Below, one piece after another: positions 1 to 10,092 of a stretch of DNA of 64,000 bases. The stretch is from Petunia secreta (lineage: Eukaryota; Streptophyta; Magnoliopsida; Solanales; Solanaceae), in assembly GCA_029990175.1 (NCBI GenBank), contig JARKIP010000199.1, positions 372,001-436,000 of the forward strand, given 5' to 3'. Under the pieces are notes generated by a model that was not told where the DNA came from, did not search any database, and saw nothing but the letters and a program-made list of their open reading frames with translations. Position numbers and translations under genes: made by a program. Within the stretch, counting starts at the first letter, position 1. Each line of letters starts with the position of its first letter.

Positions 1-250
1 AGATGAGAAAAAGTTTTATAAGCATGTATTCAAAGCAAGTGATGTACTTATCCGCATACCAAAGCACTTCCGCCTGCTAGATAACTTTAAGTACGACGGA
101 ACAACAGATCTGAATGACCATATTGCCGCGTATTATACAGTCGTCAAGAGCAACAAAATCTCAATGGAAGAGATCCAATCTTCTCTTATAAAGAGATTTG
201 GCTGGACCTTAACTAAGGGTAGCAAGGAGCAGCAGAGAAGTGGAGATATA
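1..250 (+). pseudogene. Tat-type Ty3/gypsy gag fragment
   Basis: The plus strand reads as a piece of a retrotransposon gag domain. It has a basic-aromatic lead-in (PKHFRLLDNFKYDG), then TTDLNDHIAAYYTVV and a segment ending in IKRFGWTL. The same arrangement of an F-K-x-x-x-x-Y/H-DGTTD core followed by a D-H/V-x-x-Y/F stretch occurs in the gag of elements B (near 17370) and E (near 45010). No start codon, protease or LTR is attached and the similarity fades near 250. It is a remnant of a Tat-lineage element that may continue left of the window. Assignment is by motif only. Confidence 0.6.
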
Positions 251-1235
251 TGCTTCTTCTTTCAAGTTTCAGTAGCACTTGCCGCTTAAATAAGTAGCAG
301 CAGTTATATTTTTTTAAGAGATTTTTACTCCACGTGACCACCCATAACTGTTTTAAACTTTCTTTAAACATACTTCCATGTTCCTTTCTTTTTCTAGCCA
401 TTTATTGAATTTATGTTTTCTTTTTATATTATTTAATTTTATTAAATCAATCTCTAACGTAAGCCTACATTTTAGGAAATAATAGCAATCATTTGTGGAA
501 GTTTCTTTCGTTTCTATCATATCTTTATTAGACTATTCAAATATTTAATGTAACCAATAACTTTTTTTTTTACTAACATAAATGTTCTAAATAAGTAACT
601 AATTTTTTTATTTCTCCTAACTTTATTTATTTTTCTCTTAAAGAATGGAAGACATATTTATAATCAGTGTATGTATATTTATACATTATTCATATTTGTT
701 GTATAACAAATATGTATGACGAGTATATTTTATTCATACTAAATGTTCTGAACATATCCGACTTATAGTCAATGTATAATATTAATATCAAACAAATTAT
801 ATTTTATACATCATTAATATTTGTTGTATAAAAAAGATATCAGGACAACTAAAATTACTAATATTAGACACACTCAAAATACACGAAAAGTATAAATTAT
901 ATATACATGGAGATGGTGATTTATATATATGAGATATTAATTATTTATGTATAAGATATAAATCAATTGTTTATATACACGATTTTTTCAATTGGTATAT
1001 ATAATATGTGAATTCTATATGAATAAAAAATAAATGTTGTTTAAATAAAATGTGGACATATATTATGTAGTAGAAACGTGTGTAGCTGCTACTTAGTTGA
1101 GAGATTTTAGTGGATTTTGTTTGTTAATTAGAAGCTTAAAAAAACACCATTCCTTAATTATAGGAAGAATTTATTCCTAATTTATTTTGAAAAAAATCCA
1201 TATTTAATAAATCAAAAAATGACAATAAAGAAAAT
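251..1235. other. AT-rich intergenic DNA, no gene seen
   Basis: This stretch is strongly AT-rich with many short stop-rich frames. A perfect 10-bp inverted repeat (CATATTTGTT, 4-base loop, AACAAATATG) lies at 691-714, and a related TTTGTTGTATA string recurs near 820. I see no coding signal, RNA gene or clear element boundary. Confidence 0.6.
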
Positions 1236-1410
1236 GTGCTTAGCAAGGATTTGAGGGTGCCTAATATCTTCCCGCGAGTCAATCGAGATTCTTACTCGTA
1301 TTCTCTGACGTAAACTATTGGCGAGTCATTGGTGTTCTAAAGGTACACCTTTTGGTGGCTTGGCACACCTTTGAACTTGTTAAGTGGCAACTCCAATCTC
1401 ATAATTTTTG
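1236..1410 (+). repeat. Possible LTR-end remnant
   Basis: The run containing GGGTGCCTAATATCTTCC and, about 120 bp later, GTGGCAACTCC resembles the distal part of long gypsy LTRs. Element C's LTR has the same GGTGGCAACTCC near 21228. No paired LTR or primer site is visible, so this is a tentative remnant. Confidence 0.3.
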
Positions 1411-1499
1411 TACCTTCAGAACCCAGTCTCAACCTTTAAAATAAAACTCTTCATAAAATTTTTAGGGCGTGAAAACATCGATATCAAATTGAAGGTCAC

Positions 1500-2010
1500 C
1501 ATGTTGTGCTTTCCAAAAGAGTAATAAAATTCTACCGTAAATGTAAAATTCAAGGCGGAGGACCTTATACAATATATGGCGATACCAGAGTAGTCTTCCA
1601 GAAGTGTAGAATAACTATCATGGTATCGAGCAACCAAACAGAGTTGAGCATGGTTGGAAATACACGAAGCTCGGGCAATTCTGATGCTGATTTTATTTTC
1701 CACCTATGCCAGTTTTCAACGAATGGGAATGGAGTGGGAGCAACCACAACATACCTGATTGGAGCAGAAACGTCGTACTCCTGGGTGGTTGTCATGCAGT
1801 CTTTTATTGATGGCTCAAATTCAGGGATGGATACTGAATAAGCATTCAATATCTACTCGAATTTTCATTGATGTGTTTCAAAATAGTGGAACAGGGGCCA
1901 CAAATAGATCTCTCACGCCTAGGCTACAGATAATTGATAACATCACAGATGCTTCGGAGTATACGGTTAGGTATATCTACGAAGAGATACATACTAAATG
2001 CAATCCTTGA
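1500..2010 (+). pseudogene. Pectin methylesterase (pectinesterase) pseudogene, 3' part
   Basis: Two overlapping plus-strand frames give the C-terminal half of a plant pectinesterase, a cell-wall enzyme that de-esterifies pectin. The first frame (1506-1841) has RVIKFYRKCKIQG, matching the family's RQFYREC-I-G block, then VVFQKCRI and VVVMQSFIDGS. After a +1 frameshift near 1840, the second frame (to 2010) gives FQNSGTGATNRS and an ITDASEYTV block, matching the family's N-TGPGA-T--RV and N-TDAS-FTV ends. The position of the catalytic Asp in the GTVDFIFG block reads as Tyr, and the GRPW active-site arginine block is gone. The upstream half is not visible. Family call is firm; it is clearly non-functional. 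Confidence 0.75.
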
Positions 2011-3466
2011 TCCCTATTGATGTTGATTTAGATATAGTGAAAGATTATTTTAAATTGTTATATCTATGAAATTGATGTTGATCTATATTAGACTAGATTT
2101 ATGATGGATAATTGAATTGTCTTCACGAATTAAGATTTGTGAGAAAAGCATTCATTCAATTGCAATTTCTTGAAATCATTGTTTGAATTTTTCTGTTGCA
2201 CGAATTATATATGAAGGCTTGAAATAAGTATATATATTGTGGGAAAATATAACGAAAGAATAAAATTGATGGCTTGAAGTAAATATAAAACGCCTTACTA
2301 AAAGCAATATTTGTTCTTTACATTGCGAGATTATTATTAGCTTTGGGATCTAACCCGTTGAATTCTACACTTAACAAACGATCGAGTAATTCATCTTAGA
2401 AAAGCATATACTTTTTATATTTTTAAGAGTAAAGTTCTAGATGAGAAAAGATAAATAATCATACTAGATGCATATATGCAATACTGAAAAATTACACACA
2501 CCCCTCCCCTCCAAAATAAAATTTTGAAAATGTACATTCTCTGCACGAAATTTACAATGCACATACTTTTGGACAATGCACATTCTCTACATAATCTCAT
2601 AACAATAAGGAACGTGTTATCTCCTATTATCTACAATACACTTCTGATAACTCCAGGCACATGCATATTCTATTAAGACTTTCAACATATGTCCAAACAT
2701 GGTTTGAGTGGAAAGAAGATCGTGATTTTGAGCTTGAGACCAAAGATGAACTAAGGAAAAGGCCTGGAACACTGAAGTCGTGGCCCACAATTCGTGGTCA
2801 CGATCTGAATCATGGCATAAAGTAAATAAGAGTTGCAGAATCATGGAGAAAATCGCGAGCACATTTGAATCGTGGCCCTGATACATGTTCATGCTCTAAA
2901 ACATGGCTTGATACAAAAGACATGGAAATAAGAATAATGAAGAATCATTGAGCGAATCGTGGCCACGTTTTAAAATGAGGGCCTGATTTCCAGACTTGCT
3001 ATTTCGGCCCACTTGTATTTAGGGCCTAGCTATGAGCATTTTAGGCTAATTAGCCATTACTAAACCCTAGTATATATACTATCCCTTCCCCATTTGGCTA
3101 CTCGGACTTGATGAATCAATAAAAGCTTATAAGCTACGTTACCTTTTATGCATCCATATTTATGCATTTATTTCTTAGGTGAGTCTATTTTTTTATTTTG
3201 ATTGCGCCGGGGATTGCAAGAGTTCATCAATCTCTTGAGGTCCTTGTCAGTATAAGTATAAGGTTAATCGCTTTCTATAGGATATAAGGGTACATCTTCT
3301 CTGATTGGTGCTAAATTCTCTATAGGAACTTATGCTTTGCTTCTATCCTTTTTTCGCTTTCTACTTTCGAATCCTTTTGGGGTTCGATTGTTATCATCTT
3401 TTGAGCCACAAAAGTATTTTTAGTGATTACGCCGTCAATGTTGTCATGCTCTGACCCGGGGTAGCA
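2011..3466. other. Intergenic DNA, no gene seen
   Basis: AT-rich sequence with no credible reading frame. Around 3060-3130 an AAACCCTAGTATATATACT run followed by a pyrimidine-rich stretch looks like a plant promoter or LTR core, but I could not find LTR ends. A string at 2601-2639 (AATAAGGAACGTGTTATC) recurs in diverged form at 3830-3861, a short dispersed repeat. Confidence 0.5.
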
Positions 3467-3674
3467 GGGAAGGCTAAGGAGTGTCGTTCACAGTTATACT
3501 CTATGCACATAACCAGATATATAAAAAGTATATAAGGATTATAAATATACTTCCTTCCTTGATGCCTAGTTGAATCCATGAGAGATAGTGAGTGTCTTTA
3601 TCAAACGAATCTCAATCAACACTAGTTTACGAACAACACAAGACAATTGTACAAGAAGGCAATGTCAAAGAAAA
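3467..3674 (+). repeat. CACTA-flanking direct repeat, copy 1
   Basis: About 208 bp that recur in the same orientation at 40660-40874, just outside the other end of the CACTA element. Shared blocks include AGGCTAAG-AGT, ACCAGATAT-TAAAAAGTATA, ATACTTCC, TGCCTAGT and a 19-base AGTGAGTGTCTTTATC-containing run. The copies differ at roughly a fifth of positions, so this is an old tandem duplication that the CACTA insertion separated. Confidence 0.7.
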
Positions 3675-3922
3675 TGAGTGTGCATTTCATGTGATGAAGG
3701 ATAAGAGTGCAGTAGCATAAGTGTTTAAAATTATCTTGAATGGTTGTATTTACCATATCTAGCGGGAGAGAAATCTAAGAAGCTTTAAGAACAATCATAG
3801 AATGTGAAAAAATTTTAAAACGTACATTATCGCAATAATAAGGAGCGTGTCATCTGCAATACTCTTTTAATGCATAGAAGTATTTGAAGTGATGCATATC
3901 ATCCGTGTTACATTGTGAACCA
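3675..3922. other. Left flank of the CACTA element
   Basis: Non-coding DNA between the flanking repeat and the left terminus. It ends in the target triplet CCA (3920-3922), duplicated at 40649-40651. Confidence 0.6.
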
Positions 3923-3953
3923 CACTACACCAAAGGAGGCTTTTAGCGGCAAT
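3923..3953 (+). repeat. CACTA left terminal inverted repeat
   Basis: 31 bp starting CACTACACCAAA and ending GCTTTTAGCGGCAAT. It matches the right terminus inverted, with mismatches at positions 13, 14, 15 and 25 of the repeat. Confidence 0.8.
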
Positions 3954-4403
3954 AAATTTTACTTTTAACGGCAATAGATATTGCCACAACAACATTTACG
4001 GCAAATGATTAGATGCCATTAGATCCAATATCGCTAAAGCCTTTAGTGGTATTTATACCAAATCCTGGTAAAGACCTATTTTATTAATTACTTTTAGCGG
4101 CATTTATTTAGTGGCAATTGTTATAGCCACTAAAGTTTTCTTAAGAATGTGTAATTCAACATATTTTGCAGCTTTTATTAATACCGGTAAAGACACAATA
4201 AGTCAATAATTATTGATAAAGGTCATCTCTTTTAGTGGCAAATATTATAGGGACTAAAATATGCCATATATTCAACTAAGTACTCTTTTATAAGGATCAA
4301 AAACAAAAATCATTGCAGCAAATAGTTAGAAGGCTCTTACAGGAAAGGAATCACCAAATTCAAAATATCATTCACTTAAAACAACTATTATCAAACTCAA
4401 CGA
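3954..4403. repeat. CACTA left subterminal region
   Basis: Contains several copies of a short motif around TTTAGCGGCA / TAGTGGCAA and its inverse GCCACTAAAG, at about 3966, 4090, 4110, 4127 and 4230. In En/Spm elements such subterminal repeats bind the TNPA-type protein; that role here is inference. The last about 70 bp before 4404 hold nothing recognisable. Confidence 0.6.
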
Positions 4404-4433
4404 GCATGGACGTTCGACGCATGGACGTTCGAC
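4404..4433 (+). repeat. 15-bp tandem duplication at the truncation junction
   Basis: GCATGGACGTTCGAC occurs twice in direct succession exactly where gag homology to element E begins. Element E has a single related copy (CCATGGACTTTCGAC near 45443). It looks like a repair scar left when the 5' half of element A was lost. Confidence 0.6.
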
Positions 4434-5537
4434 GAGCTATATCGTGAGTGCGAACCAAGGATTAGGGCTGTGGAGGAGGAGTTGCAGCTAGCCCGAAATA
4501 ATCATCAGTATGATCGACCACCACCACGGAGAGTCAAGAACGACAGGCGAAACTACAGGGACCAACGATGGGAGCCCTACAGTGTCCCTCGAATGGGAAG
4601 CAACAACCACGAAGCTGGTAGTTCGAAAAATCAGCCGAAGAGAGGGCAATCGAACACATCTTCGGTTCCAAAAGATCGACCACTGCCTCCAAAAGTGACG
4701 GAGTACAATTTTTTCATATCGACACCAAACTTGGTAAATCACTTGAAGGGGATGGGTGATAAGGTTGTAAAGTTTCCGGGTCGCATAAAAACAATTCCAA
4801 ACACAAGGGATGAAAATCTATGGTGTGCATTTCATCATGACTTCGGCCATACAACGGAAGAATGTAAGGCGTTGAGATACGAAGTAGCCAGCTTACTATG
4901 GAAGGGGCACTTGGTAGAATTATTGACTGATAGAGGGCGAAATAATTTTAATAAGAAAAAAGACGATGAGCCGCCAAAACCTCCTGCTCCTAGGAAGACG
5001 GTAAATGTTATTACCGGAGGGGATGATGTTTGTGGAGTAACTTACACTACAAAGAAATATGCAAAGGTCTCGTTCACACGAGACAAACGAACGCGGGAGG
5101 ACATGAATGATGAGATTGTGTTCGGGGATTTCGACTTCGATGAGAGGATTCATCCCCATCACGATGCATTGGTAGTATCGATGAGGATCGACGATGCCGA
5201 TGTGAAAAGGGTATTAATCAATGCTGGCAGTTTGGTTAATATCATCCATGCAAGAGTAGTTGAACAGCTGCAGTTGAGCGATAAGATCGTGCCTCGCTCA
5301 ACGGTGTTGTCGGGTTTCAATAATTCAAGCGAAGTGACCGTTGGAGAAATCACAATTAAGGCATATGCGGAAGGTGTTGAGAGTGAAACATCATTTCAAG
5401 TGATGAAAGGCAAGATGGCATACAACGTGATACTGGGTCGACCGTGGATTCACGCTATGGGAGTGGTCTCATCGACTCTACATCAAGTTGTAAAATTCCC
5501 TACCCCATGGGGAATTCGCGAAATAAGAGGTGAGTAG
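4419..5537 (+). pseudogene. Element A gag C-terminus and protease
   Basis: An open frame with no native start (truncated). It begins in the gag C-terminal region (FDELYRECEPRIRAVEEEL) and runs through a basic linker and a zinc-knuckle-like CAFHHDFGHTTEECKAL at about 4825-4878. It reaches an aspartic protease with MRIDDADVKRVLI, GFNNSSEVTVGEI and AYNVILGRPWIHAMG. The catalytic Asp codon reads AAT (Asn) at 5220-5222 (LINAGS instead of LID-GS), which abolishes protease activity. An in-frame TAG ends the frame at 5535-5537 and another stop follows near 5590 before pol continues in the same frame. Element E has the same domains at 45594-46560. Confidence 0.85.
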
Positions 5538-7238
5538 CAGGCTTCTCGAGAATGTTACTCAGTAGCTGTTAAGGATGGCTTTCGAAAATAGCAATCACAG
5601 CTAGTGGAACCTGTGGCCAAAAACCTCACTGCGGCTCCGTCATGTGCTTTGTCACAGTTAGCGGAGTCCGAAGTTGAAGACGAATTCGCACAGGTTCCAC
5701 CATGTGTGAGAGAACCGTACAAAAAAAAAGCCGGAGACTCTACGATAGAAGAATTGGAAGAAGTAATGTTATTCGATGATAAGCCTGATCGAAAAGTCTA
5801 TGTGGGAGCAGAACTGGATCCCGAAGTAAGTGCAAAAATCATATCCTTCCTCAAGGATAATTCTGATTGTTTTGCTTGGTCCCACGCAGATATGGTGGGA
5901 ATCGAACCAAAAGTTGCCACACACAAATTAAACATCGATCCAAAGCATCGGCCGGTGAAGCAAAAGAAACGGCCGAATGGAGGATTCCGGAGGAAAGTGA
6001 TCAACGATGAAGTAGAAAAATTATTAACGAATGGGTTCATTAAAGAGGTTAAGTATCCAGAATGGCTTGCAAACACTGTTGTAGTACCAAAGAAAAACGG
6101 CAAGTGGAGAGTATGCGCCGATTATACCGACCTCAACAAAGCTTGCCCAAAAGATTCGTTCCCACTGCCTCACATCGACAGGCTGATCCATTCAACGGAA
6201 GGGCACGAAATGTTGAGTTTCTTGGACGCCTACTCAGGCTATAATCAAATTTTGATGGACCCAGTAGATCGGGAGAAAACTTCGTTCATCACAGACACGG
6301 GGACTTATTATTATACAGTCATGCCCTTCGGCCTTAAGAATTCTGGGGCTACTTATCAGCGTTTGGTTACCACTATGTTCAAAGATTTGATCGGAAAAAC
6401 GATGGAAGTGTATACCGATGATATGTTGGTCAAGTCCTTAGAGAAGAGAAACCATTTAAGCCATTTGGAGGAAACTTTTACGATACTAAGGCGGTTCAAC
6501 ATGAGACTGAATCCGGAGAAATGTGCGTTCGGAGTCGGATCCGGCAAGTTCTTGGGATTCATCGTATCGCAAAGAGGAATCGAGGCCAATCTAGACAAAA
6601 TCAAGGCGATCGAAAGCATTTCCGAAGACCTGACAACGATGAAAGAAGTTCAACAGCTGACTGGTCGAGTAGCCTATCTCAGCAGGTTCATCTCGAGGTC
6701 ATCTAAACGATGTCACAAATTTTTCTCGGTGCTGAGGAAAAACAAAAGTTTTGAGTGGACACTAGAATGCAAAAAGGCTCTCAAAGAACTGAAGCAATAC
6801 TTGTCTAATCCTCCGCTTCTATCAAAGCCGATCGAAGGAGAAATGATGCTGATCTACTTGGTCGTTTCCGATGTTGCTGTAAGCGCTGTCCTCATTCGCG
6901 AGGATAGAGGTAACCAATCTCCTGTCTATTATGTTAGTAAGACATTGTTAGATGCAGAAACAAGGTATCCACATATAGAAAAACTAGCACTTGTCACCGC
7001 TGCACGTAAGCTAAGACCTTATTTCCAATGTCATTCAATATCTGTCATAACTACTTTTCCATTGCGAAATATTTTACATCGGCCAGATCTCTCTGGTCGA
7101 TTGATGAAATGGGCGGTCGAGCTGAGTGAATACGACATCACTTACCAGCCTCGCACTGCCATAAAATCTCAAGTTTTAGCTGATTTTGTAGCAGACTTTA
7201 GCGCTACATCTTCCCGGAAGCAAAAAATGAAGAATTGA
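5538..7238 (+). pseudogene. Element A reverse transcriptase and first RNase H
   Basis: Same frame as gag. A linker (FDDKPDRKVYVGAELDP) precedes a Ty3/gypsy RT: VVVPKKNGKWRVCADY at 6079-6126, DAYSGYNQI, VMPFGLKNSGATYQRL and the polymerase box YTDD at 6411-6422 (the related element E has YIDD). The RNase H-like region follows (about 6850-7200) and ends in EYDITYQPR and VLADFVADF. It has the degenerate first strand (YLVVSDVAVSAVL) typical of Tat elements, where the first RNase H has lost its acidic residues. A one-base slip in an A-rich run near 7225 causes the TGA at 7236-7238; the next domain continues in another frame. Confidence 0.85.
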
Positions 7239-8277
7239 TGATGAGAGATCCAGATCCCGGAGTCTGGATAATGTACACCGATGGAGCTTCGAATGTGAAA
7301 GGGACTGGCCTCGGAATCCTGTTAATAGCACCTACCGGCGAGAAGCTCAGGTATGCGATTAAATTACATGCAAAAACTAACAACGAGGCCGAATATGAGG
7401 CCCTCGCTGCAGGTTTAAAGATCGCAAAGGACTTGAAAGTCGAACGACTAAACATCAAAAGCGATTCTCAGCTGGTGGTAAATCAAATTCAAGGTGATTT
7501 TTGTGTTCGAAATCCGAGGATGCAGCAGTTGCTCGAAAAAGTACAAAATCTTCTAACTTCTTTTCAGGAATGGAAAATTGCTCAGATACCGAGGGAAGAT
7601 AACATCGACGCAGACGCCTTAGCCAACCTTGGTTCTGCAGCAGCTATCGATGGAAAGATCGATGAAACAGTGGTTCATTTGTTCGAATCCCCGCTTTGTC
7701 GAAGCATCAAAGAGGTAAACAGCGTCAATCATACTTGGGATTGGAGAAACAAATATTTGTCTTATTTGCAGGCAGGCACCCTTCCCAGTGACAAAAAGTC
7801 TGCCCGATCACTTAAAGCTAAAGCGGCAAGATATTGTCTCCTAGAAAATCAACTCTACAGACGAATGTTCGGTAGCCCTTTAGCGAAGTGTGTGGGACCA
7901 GCTGGAACAAACTATGTGTTGAAAGAAGTTCACGAAGGCAAATGCAGCAATCACTCCGGCAGCAAATCGTTAGTTCGAAAGATAATAAGAGTTGGATACT
8001 ATTGGCCAACGATCGCGGATGATGCCAAAGAGTTCGTTCGCAAATGCGACAAGTGTCAACGATTTGGCAACCTCATACATCAACAAGCAGAGCCACTTCA
8101 TTCGGTCACGTCACCATGGCCATTCATGAAGTGGGGAATGGATTTGGTCGGGCCGCTTCCAACAGCGCCCGGTGGGGTAAAGTTTATTTTGATTCTTACG
8201 GATTATTTTTCTAAATGGGTAGAAGCAATTGCTTTGGCTAAAATTCGTGAACAGGAAGTCATCAAATTTATTCATTA
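7239..8277 (+). pseudogene. Element A second (archaeal-type) RNase H and integrase N-terminus
   Basis: The frame opens around ATGATGATGAGAGATCC just before 7250. The additional RNase H spans about 7262-7660: MYTDGASNVKGTG (first Asp), NNEAEYEAL (Glu), LNIKSDSQLVV (Asp) and NIDADALANLGS (last Asp), all four acidic residues present. This dual-RNase H arrangement marks Tat-lineage elements. The integrase begins with an H2C2 zinc finger (HEGKCSNH ... CDKCQRF, about 7930-8065) and the first catalytic Asp in KWGMDLVGPLP (about 8132-8164). A TAG at 8276-8278 ends the frame before the second catalytic Asp. Confidence 0.85.
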
Positions 8278-8940
8278 GAATATCATCTGTCGTTTTGGGA
8301 TCCCGAAAGAGATATCATAACGGTAAACAATTCGTAGGAAGACGGATCACGACCTTTTTCGAAAAATGGGGGATCAAGCGAATTGCCTCAACACCTTATC
8401 ACCCCAATGCAAATGGACAAGCTGAGTCTTCCAACAAAATAATAATTGAGTACTTGAAGAAAAGGATGGGTGAGTCAAAGGGCAATTGGCCAAACGAACT
8501 CCCCGGAGCGCTGTGGGCTCATCGGACAACGGTGAAACACAGCACCGGGGAAACACCGTTCTCACTTGTCTACGGAACAGAAGCGCTGATACCGGTGGAT
8601 GTGGGGGAACCCAGTCTTCGGTTCGCCCAATCCACCGAAGAAGCGAACAAAGAGGCTATGCTGATAGATCTAAACCTGACCGAATCAAAAAGAGACATGG
8701 CATTCGTTCGAATACAAGCACAGAAACAAAGGGCGGAAAATTACCTAAACAAAAAAATCATGTATCGATCTTTTAATGTAGGTGACTATGTGCTAAAGAT
8801 CAAAAGACCGAAGAAGGATGAGCCCAACGAAGGTAAACTAAGAGCAAATTGGGAGGGACCCTATCGGGTCAAGGCAGTAATCGAAAAAGGCTCATACCAA
8901 CTCGAAACAATGGACTCCAAGCCAGTCGACTTCAATTAGA
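8278..8940 (+). pseudogene. Element A integrase catalytic core and C-terminus
   Basis: After a stop at 8276-8278 and a small deletion near 8305, the integrase continues in another frame with NGKQFVG, PYHPNANGQAESSNK (containing the catalytic Glu), WAHRTTVKHSTGETPF and LVYGTEALIPV. The second catalytic Asp codon is lost at the deletion. The C-terminal part has a basic GDYVLKIKRPKKDE and a WEGPYRVKAVI block, the usual integrase C-terminal fold of this group. Element E has lost everything between its second RNase H and this WEGPYRVKAV block. Confidence 0.85.
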
Positions 8941-10092
8941 ATATCACACAATTGAATAAGTACTACTTTTGAGATTCTACGGTATCATCAAACTTTATTT
9001 TCTATTTTCCTTTGCAATTTTCATTTTCTCTCCATCGGAAGTAATTATTTGATCGATTATTTGATACTAACACTTTTAGATGATAGGCATAGTTGGAATC
9101 GAATGATGACAAACAACACCCACGAATACTTGAGCTCAAAATGCTCCAATCGGGGTCGATAAGTCTGACGAACGTTCTAACGTGGTCTTCATCTATAATG
9201 GCTTTCTCGGTTTTTGTCTTTCAATGATTCTGTTTCAGGTATCGAAATCGAGGACCAGTGCTCGGATGCTCATCCTTCACACCCAAACACTGGGGGGATG
9301 GAGTTAGTATGATGGTCACTGTCGGATACTGGGGACTGCCCAAGAACCGGGGACTTCCCGTCGAAAGGGAAACAAAATCGATTGAAGACAATATTGGGGA
9401 CTCGTTCAAAATTCTAAGATTCCAACGCTCACTCGAACTGGGGACTCGTTCGTACTTCAAAACGAACTAGAGATTCAACTTTGTCGAGGGCTATTCGTTT
9501 AGATGAGTTAGGTAACATGTAAACGATCCGATAGTGATAAAAAATATGTGCCTTCAAACGGCCATATCATGCAACCGATTGAATCGTACGATCCCAAAAT
9601 GTATTAAACGCCCAATAGCGGCTAACATTTCAATGATATACAACACTTGAGATCATATTTTAGACTTTTCACATTTTTCGACTTGTGTTATCGGTCTAAA
9701 CATTGGTGAATTTTACAATTCCAAATTTTTTCACCATGTTCAAAGTAATTTTTCATTCCGAACCTAAAAGTGTTCGAAGAGTGCATTACGTGAAAGTGAG
9801 ACATCATTCTTCACTACGCACTAAAGGACATTGGGCCCCAATCAATCACTTTTTTCCGACGACTGTCGTCCAAACGTTAAACTTTCCAAATGATTAAACT
9901 AAACTTATCCTCGGAAAACAATACAACGATAAGAGGAGCATTAAGAATCAAAAACAAAAACTTTAAAAAGTTCATTCATTAAAGGAAAATATCCACATAA
10001 TGGTCAAACGACCTCATCATAACTAAGGATATTTGCATAATGGTCAAACGACCTCATCATAATTAAGGATCAAAAACAAAAGCTTAAGAAGT
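8941..10092. other. Element A spacer between pol and antisense gene
   Basis: No coding signal. Conserved with element E at 48869-49921, for example ACACTTTTAGATGATAGGCAT at 9069 and 48957, and with B after about 30920. It carries repeats of a CTGGGGACT / CCGGGGACT motif around 9290-9450 (CAAACACTGGGG, ATACTGGGGACTGCC, AACCGGGGACTTCCC, GGGGACTCGTTC). A 32-bp direct repeat (ATAATGGTCAAACGACCTCATCATAA-like) lies at about 9998-10062. Confidence 0.7.

Noticed and set aside
2617..2892. Minus-strand frame with His/Ser/Leu-rich product
   Set aside because: No homology I recognise and composition typical of chance frames.
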